A stretch of DNA of 10,199 nucleotides from an uncultured Sphingomonadales bacterium (GTDB lineage: Bacteria; Pseudomonadota; Alphaproteobacteria; Sphingomonadales; Sphingomonadaceae), in the NCBI GenBank assembly GCA_903911985.1, contig CAIWFP010000275.1:1-10199 (forward strand). Reading direction: 5' to 3'. The notes beneath the pieces were generated by a model, which was not told where the DNA came from, made no database searches, and worked only from the letters and a program-made list of their open reading frames with translations. Each line of letters opens with the position of its first letter. Position 1 is the stretch's first letter. Positions 6,780 through 10,199 of the stretch are shown piece after piece. A program made the position numbers and the translations under genes.

Positions 6780-7753
6780 TGGCCCGCATCCTGCTCTTCC
6801 TCGTCGCCACGGCGGCCCAGCTGGCGCTGCTGTGGCTGGCGGCCTCCGGCAAGGGAGCGGTCGCGGGCAATGCCCGGCGCCTGCAGGCCATCAGACTGCG
6901 CCATGCGAGCGACCCGGCCAACCGGGCCGAGGCGTCCCCGCGCCGGGCAGCCATCACCGGGCCTTCCGCCACTGCGGGCAAGGCGGCCACAACCCCTGTC
7001 GCGCGCATCGCCGCCGTGCTCGCCGCCCGGCTGCACCGCGCGGGTCAGGGCTGGAGCCTGCGCCGCTATGTCGAGGTCTGCGCAGGGCTTGGGTTTGGCA
7101 TGGCAGCCATCGCCTTGCTCAAGACCGGATCGGCGAGCCTCGCGCTGCTGCTGGGCGGGCTGGTGGGCGGCTTTCTGCCCCATGCGGTTGTCGGCCATCT
7201 GATCACGCGGCGCCAGCGCGACTTCATCACCAAGCTTCCCGAGGCGATAGAGCTGCTGGTCTGCGGCCTGCGCTCGGGCCTACCAGTCAGCGAAACGCTG
7301 GGACTGGTGAGTCTGGAGGTGCCCGGCACGGTGGGGCAGGAATTCCGCCTGGTGACCGAACGCATGCGCATCGGCCGCAGCATGGAGGATGCCCTCCTCG
7401 AAAGTGCCGACAGGCTGGGCATCCCGGAATTCAACTTCTTCTGCATAACCCTCGCCATCCACCGCGAAACGGGCGGCAACCTCACCGAGACGCTGGTCAA
7501 TCTGGCGGATGTATTGCGCCGCCGTGCGCAGATGGCGTTGAAAATTCGCGCGCTCAGCTCGGAATCGCGCTCCTCCGCGATAATCCTGGGGGCCCTGCCC
7601 TTCATCGTCTTTGGCATCATCTGGGCGGCCGAGGCCAATTATCTCGCGGGGTTTTTCACCGACCGGCGCCTCATCATCATCGGATCGGGCGCGCTGGTAT
7701 GGATGGCTATCGGCGCCTTTATCATGGCCCAGATGGTCAGCTTCGAGATCTGA
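6779..7753 (+). CDS. tadB: Tad pilus inner-membrane platform protein TadB (CpaG)
   Basis: TadB is one of two GspF-like membrane proteins that form the inner-membrane platform on which the pilus is assembled, normally driven by the ATPase CpaF/TadA. The 324 residues show an N-terminal membrane segment (3-22), a cytoplasmic Ala-rich stretch, membrane segments at about 100-115 and 119-137, a type II secretion F domain (about 152-278, with KLPEAIELLVCGLRSGLPVS and IHRETGGNLTETLVNLADVL) and C-terminal segments at about 266-285 and 298-318. I take the ATG at 6779, which shares a base with the cpaE stop (TGATG); a GTG at 6776 is the alternative. The junction looks clean, with both neighbouring proteins complete, but cpaF is missing between them. 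Confidence 0.93.
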   Translation: MARILLFLVATAAQLALLWLAASGKGAVAGNARRLQAIRLRHASDPANRAEASPRRAAITGPSATAGKAATTPVARIAAVLAARLHRAGQGWSLRRYVEVCAGLGFGMAAIALLKTGSASLALLLGGLVGGFLPHAVVGHLITRRQRDFITKLPEAIELLVCGLRSGLPVSETLGLVSLEVPGTVGQEFRLVTERMRIGRSMEDALLESADRLGIPEFNFFCITLAIHRETGGNLTETLVNLADVLRRRAQMALKIRALSSESRSSAIILGALPFIVFGIIWAAEANYLAGFFTDRRLIIIGSGALVWMAIGAFIMAQMVSFEI

Positions 7754-7768
7754 ACGGAAAGACCCGGC

Positions 7769-8752
7769 ATGCCCCCCATCCCGCAAACTGGATCCGACGT
7801 CGCCACACTGGGCGCCATCTGCATCGGTCTGGCCAGCCTCGCAGGCCTTGTGGCGCTCTATACCGCCGTCACCTTGCGCGACCCCATGCGCGCGCGTCTT
7901 GGCGCGCTGAGCCAGCGGCGCGGGGGCAAGCTGGCGGGCACCCGCGCCACCAGCGGGCGCAAGACCGGCCCACTGGTGCGGCGCAACCCCACCACCGAAC
8001 GGATCCGTGAATTCCTTGGCCAGTTCAAAATGCTGCAGGACAGCCAGCTGGCCGCCGTTCACCGCAAACTGGCGCAGGCCGGCATCCGCAACAAGGAATG
8101 GGGCGTCGCGGTAATTCTCGCCCGGCTGGTCATCCCGCTTGCGGTGGGTCTCGGCATGGCCTGGTGGGTCTATTGGTCGAACGATGAACCCGACTGGTCG
8201 GGGTTGAAGCGTTTTTGCGTCTTTGCCGCCGGGCTGCTGCTCAGCTATCGCCTGCCAGACCTCTATCTCGACAACCGCGTGACCAAACGCACCGTCCTGC
8301 TGCGGCAAGGCCTGCCCGATGCGCTCGACCTGCTGGTCATCTGCGCCGAGGCGGGCCTGACCATCGACGCCGCCTTTGGCCGCATCGCCCGCGAGCTGGA
8401 GCCGGCCTATCAGGAACTGGCCAGCGAATTTGGCCTGACGGCGGTGGAACTGTCCTTCCTGTCCGAACGGCGGCAGGCCTTCGAGAATCTGACCTATCGG
8501 GTCAAGCTGGATTCGATGAAGGGCGTTGTCACCACCATGATCCAGACCGAACGCTATGGTACGCCGCTGGCCTCGGCGCTGCGCATTCTGGCCGCCGATT
8601 TTCGCAACGAACGCATGATGCGCGCCGAGGAAACCGCCGCCCGCCTGCCCGCCATCATGACGCTGCCCTTGGTGATGTTCATTCTGCCGGTGCTGTTTGT
8701 CGTCATCATGGGCCCGGCGGCCTGCTCCATCGCCGATGCCTTTGCGAAATAA
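7769..8752 (+). CDS. tadC: Tad pilus inner-membrane platform protein TadC (CpaH)
   Basis: TadC is the second GspF-like platform protein of the Tad machine and is expected to pair with TadB. The 327 residues have an N-terminal membrane segment (about 12-34), a basic cytoplasmic stretch (39-80), membrane segments at about 113-137 and 148-164, a type II secretion F domain (about 183-310, with GLPDALDLLVICAEAGLTID and IQTERYGTPLASALRILAAD) and a terminal hydrophobic segment (about 296-318). GGAAAG precedes the ATG by about seven bases. It follows tadB by 15 bases and is the last gene of the operon; no tadD or minor-pilin gene follows in this window. Confidence 0.94.
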   Translation: MPPIPQTGSDVATLGAICIGLASLAGLVALYTAVTLRDPMRARLGALSQRRGGKLAGTRATSGRKTGPLVRRNPTTERIREFLGQFKMLQDSQLAAVHRKLAQAGIRNKEWGVAVILARLVIPLAVGLGMAWWVYWSNDEPDWSGLKRFCVFAAGLLLSYRLPDLYLDNRVTKRTVLLRQGLPDALDLLVICAEAGLTIDAAFGRIARELEPAYQELASEFGLTAVELSFLSERRQAFENLTYRVKLDSMKGVVTTMIQTERYGTPLASALRILAADFRNERMMRAEETAARLPAIMTLPLVMFILPVLFVVIMGPAACSIADAFAK

Positions 8753-8785
8753 GGGCAAAGGGTTGAGTTGGGGGTCGCGCTTGAT

Positions 8786-8817
8786 GTGCCGGTTTCCCAA
8801 TGGAAACCGGTTGGCAC
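8786..8817. terminator. Stem-loop after tadC, possible factor-assisted terminator
   Basis: CCGGTTTCC (8789-8797) and GGAAACCGG (8802-8810) form a perfect nine-base-pair stem with the loop CAAT. Alternatively GTGCC (8786-8790) pairs with GGCAC (8813-8817) outside a seven-base-pair core, and TTGGGG (8768-8773) can pair with CCCCAA (8817-8822). It begins about 35 bases after the tadC stop. No T run follows on either strand, so it is not a textbook intrinsic terminator; it may instead be a 3'-end stabiliser or a dispersed repeat. Confidence 0.4.
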
Positions 8818-8833
8818 CCCAAACCCCCATACA

Positions 8834-8960
8834 GTCTTCCGGCGAGAGGGTGCGCATGGAGCGGGCAGAGCGCAACATCGCCGCACCGCAGGCTTTTATA
8901 GCCGCTTCAGGGCAGTGAGGCACAAAAGGCGAGCCCAGCCCCAACCTCTCGCCGGAAGAC
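8834..8960. repeat. 127-bp unit with perfect 16-bp terminal inverted repeats
   Basis: GTCTTCCGGCGAGAGG (8834-8849) is repeated in perfect inverse orientation at 8945-8960, with 95 bases between. The interior contains no gene and has a small GGCT/AGCC stem at 8891-8903. The form resembles a miniature inverted-repeat element or a palindromic intergenic repeat, but I see no flanking target duplication. It could equally form a long-range RNA stem in the 3' region of either convergent transcript. Confidence 0.55.
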
Positions 8961-8970
8961 GTCACGGGGT

Positions 8971-8991
8971 GCAGGGGTGTAACGCCCCTGC
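8971..8991. terminator. GC-rich hairpin between convergent genes
   Basis: GCAGGGG (8971-8977) pairs with CCCCTGC (8985-8991). A further T-G and G-C pair extend it to nine base pairs around a three-base TAA loop. It lies about 37 bases beyond the mtnP stop on the minus strand and could act for either direction. No T-tract is present. From memory it resembles GC-rich intergenic hairpins that recur in alphaproteobacterial genomes, so it may be a dispersed repeat. Confidence 0.4.
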
Positions 8992-9011
8992 CCGCCGGAG
9001 GCCCCTTCCCC

Positions 9012-9039
9012 CTTTACCCCAACACCTTTACCGCAACAC
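9012..9039. repeat. 14-bp tandem duplication over the mtnP stop codon
   Basis: CTTTACCCCAACAC (9012-9025) and CTTTACCGCAACAC (9026-9039) are adjacent copies differing at one base. The mtnP stop (TTA on the plus strand, 9028-9030) lies in the second copy, and an equivalent TTA (9014-9016) lies in the first. The duplication therefore arose across the 3' end of the gene without lengthening the product, because translation stops in the gene-proximal copy. Confidence 0.8.
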
Positions 9040-9900
9040 CCTTCCCGCCACCGCGTCCAGCATCGCCACCAACCGGGGGTCGCGCGCTTCCGGCGCGGTG
9101 GCAAAAGCGTGGGTCAGCGCGGTATCGATCGGCGAGGCCTCGCGCGTCTCGGGCAGGCTGGCGCCAAGGCGCCGCACCGCCTCGCGCGCGATGGCGGCAT
9201 TGGCGCCCATCACCGCGAAAACATCCGCCGCTTCCACGCCTGCCTCGTCCTCGCGCCAGCAATCATAGTCGGTCACCATGGCCAGCATGGCATAGGGCAG
9301 CTCGGCCTCGCGGGCGAGGCGCGCCTCCGGCATGGCGGTCATGCCGATGACATCGGCGCCCCAGCCCCGGTACATCCGGCTTTCGGCGCGGGTGGAAAAT
9401 TGCGGGCCCTCTATGGCGACATAGCAGCCGCCGCGATGCACCGTGGCGCCCACCCCTTGCGCCGCATCGGCCAACAGGGTCGAAAGCCGTGGGCATACCG
9501 GATCCGCAAGGGAAACATGCGCCACCAGCCCCGTGCCAAAGAAACTGCCGACGCGGGCCTGGGTGCGGTCAATGAACTGGTCCACCGCCACCATATGGCC
9601 CGGCGCCATCTCCTCCCGCAGCGAGCCAATGGCCGACAGGGCAATGATATCGGTCACACCGCAACGCTTGAGCACATCCATATTGGCGCGGTAGTTCACG
9701 CTGGATGGCGAAATGGCATGGCCCGCGCCGTGCCGGGCAAGGAAGGTGAAACGCACATCCCCGATCCGCCCCTGTGTCACCGGCCCGGACGGCGCGCCAA
9801 ACGGGCTGCTCACGGCAATCTCCTGCGCGCCCTCCAGGGCGATGCCACTGGCCAGCCCCGAGCCGCCGATCACGCCGATATGCCACTGCTTCGCGCTCAT
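9028..9900 (-). CDS. mtnP: S-methyl-5'-thioadenosine phosphorylase
   Basis: The enzyme cleaves 5'-methylthioadenosine with phosphate to adenine and 5-methylthioribose-1-phosphate, the first step in salvaging the by-product of polyamine (and, in some bacteria, homoserine-lactone) synthesis. The 290-residue cytosolic protein is full length. It shows GVIGGSGL (9-16), the phosphate-binding ARHG (55-58), NYRAN (69-73), GSLREEMAPG (92-101), DQFIDRT (107-113), EGPQFSTRAE (164-173), IGMTAMPEA (185-193) and TDYDCW (210-215), whose two aspartates (211, 213) match the adenine-binding Asp pair of MTAP rather than the Asn of purine nucleoside phosphorylase. AAGGA lies six bases before the ATG at 9900. It converges with tadC and follows the receptor relic and a regulator fragment on the same strand. 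No other methionine-salvage gene is present. Confidence 0.96.
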   Translation of the reverse strand: MSAKQWHIGVIGGSGLASGIALEGAQEIAVSSPFGAPSGPVTQGRIGDVRFTFLARHGAGHAISPSSVNYRANMDVLKRCGVTDIIALSAIGSLREEMAPGHMVAVDQFIDRTQARVGSFFGTGLVAHVSLADPVCPRLSTLLADAAQGVGATVHRGGCYVAIEGPQFSTRAESRMYRGWGADVIGMTAMPEARLAREAELPYAMLAMVTDYDCWREDEAGVEAADVFAVMGANAAIAREAVRRLGASLPETREASPIDTALTHAFATAPEARDPRLVAMLDAVAGRVLR

Positions 9901-9909
9901 CCCATGTCC

Positions 9910-9957
9910 TTAGAATTTCACGCCCAGAGAGTATTTGGGGCGGCCCTCGCGCTCACA
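9910..9957 (-). pseudogene. Relic of a TonB-dependent receptor C-terminus (14 sense codons)
   Basis: Upstream of mtnP on the minus strand, one frame reads C-EREGRPKYSLGVKF then TAA (9912-9910). This strongly resembles the last beta-strand of TonB-dependent outer-membrane receptors, which typically end REGRP..YG(V/L)..(K/R)F with a terminal Phe. The frame is closed by a TGA (9960-9958) just before it, where the end of the TetR-like coding sequence overlaps. The rest of a receptor is absent. The mtnP ribosome binding site (AAGGA) abuts the TAA, as if mtnP once followed a receptor gene directly. The match is short, so chance is possible. Confidence 0.4.
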
Positions 9958-10198
9958 TCAGAATGCCGGCCACCACGAATTCGTTGAGATGCGCACGGTA
10001 GCGGTCGCGCAGGGCCTCGTCGAGTACATCGGTGCCCGAGCAATATTTCAGCACCAGCCGGGCCGAGAAAAAACGGTCCGCCGCGCCGATCACGGTAAAG
10101 TAGAACAGCTGCGGATCGACCGGGCGGAACACCCCCGCCGCCACCCCGTCGGAGATCAGCCGCTCATAGGCGCCCAGCAGCGGCTTCAGATAGGAATC
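9953..10198 (-). CDS. TetR/AcrR-family regulator, C-terminal part (5' end beyond window)
   Basis: An open frame enters from the right edge and ends at TGA (9955-9953), giving 81 residues with no start needed inside the window. The segment GVAAGVFRPVDPQLFYFTVIGAADRFFSA, split as GVFRPVDPQLFYF and VIGAADRFFSA, followed by a helical end ALRDRYRAHLNEFVVAGIL, is typical of the ligand-binding C-terminal domain of TetR-type repressors. The DNA-binding helix-turn-helix lies outside the window, so the family call rests on the C-terminal pattern alone and the ligand is unknown. A GTG at 10144 is in frame but is probably internal. The gene ends 52 bases before mtnP on the same strand. The last codons may have been created by the rearrangement that left the receptor relic. 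Confidence 0.7.
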   Translation of the reverse strand, partial: DSYLKPLLGAYERLISDGVAAGVFRPVDPQLFYFTVIGAADRFFSARLVLKYCSGTDVLDEALRDRYRAHLNEFVVAGILM

Positions 10199-10199
10199 C

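Larger units (their letters stand above)
8753..9027. other. Repeat-rich intergenic region between convergent tadC and mtnP
   Basis: I see no gene in these 275 bases on either strand. They hold a nested stem-loop just after tadC (8786-8817), a 127-bp unit bounded by 16-bp inverted repeats (8834-8960), a strong GC hairpin (8971-8991) and a 14-bp tandem duplication reaching into the mtnP stop codon. Convergent genes need terminators here, but none of the hairpins has a T-tract on either strand. Confidence 0.7.

Noticed and set aside
8891..8903. GGCT-TTTAT-AGCC mini-hairpin inside the inverted-repeat unit
   Set aside because: A four-base stem is too short to claim as a regulatory structure or terminator by itself.
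7280..8965. 561-codon minus-strand frame opposite tadB/tadC and part of the intergenic repeats
   Set aside because: Shadow of two GspF-type genes. Its first codons are only a reading of the inverted-repeat unit.
9109..9987. 292-codon plus-strand frame opposite mtnP
   Set aside because: Antisense to a complete, motif-rich mtnP; composition is typical of a GC shadow frame.
1..10199. CRISPR arrays, tRNA/rRNA genes, transposases, defence or toxin-antitoxin genes
   Set aside because: None was recognised. The only repeats are the short duplications and inverted repeats listed.

Overview
The window is a high-GC (about two thirds G+C by eye) stretch of a Gram-negative alphaproteobacterial chromosome, most likely from the Sphingomonadales. 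This placement rests on the GC content, the cpa/tad gene order, an outer-membrane secretin, a lipoprotein and an apparent TonB-receptor tail. It is an inference from style, not from a marker gene.

Layout. (1) 1057 to 2, minus strand: the N-terminal 352 residues of an FAD-dependent oxidoreductase resembling D-arginine dehydrogenase DauA, cut by the window edge. (2) 1058-1244: a divergent control region with a short palindrome over the oxidoreductase ribosome binding site and a cluster of TTAA motifs on the pilus side. (3) 1245-8752, plus strand: a tightly packed operon for a tight-adherence (Tad/Flp, type IVc) pilus machine: cpaA (prepilin peptidase), cpaB, cpaC (secretin), cpaD (lipoprotein), cpaE (TadZ-like localisation ATPase), tadB and tadC (inner-membrane platform). 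Spacings are 4, 1, 15, 13, -1 and 15 nt, which implies one transcript with translational coupling. (4) 8753-9027: an intergenic region full of inverted repeats and hairpins between convergent genes. (5) 9900 to 9028, minus: mtnP, S-methyl-5'-thioadenosine phosphorylase. (6) 9957 to 9910, minus: a 14-codon relic that reads like the extreme C-terminus of a TonB-dependent receptor. (7) 10198 to 9953, minus: the C-terminal part of a TetR/AcrR-type regulator, cut by the right edge.

How the genes work together. CpaA would process Flp prepilins. CpaC, with CpaD, forms the outer-membrane channel, CpaB is the periplasmic partner, CpaE positions the machine and TadB/TadC form the membrane platform. The motor ATPase CpaF/TadA, normally encoded between cpaE and tadB, is absent: the cpaE stop and tadB start overlap (TGATG). 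No Flp pilin, TadE/F/G-type minor pilin or TadD is present in the window either, so the system must be completed from elsewhere or be defective.

I see no convincing wholly new system. The points most worth following are the missing motor gene, the receptor-tail relic that marks a rearrangement junction, the inverted-repeat element after tadC, and the altered active-site positions of the oxidoreductase.
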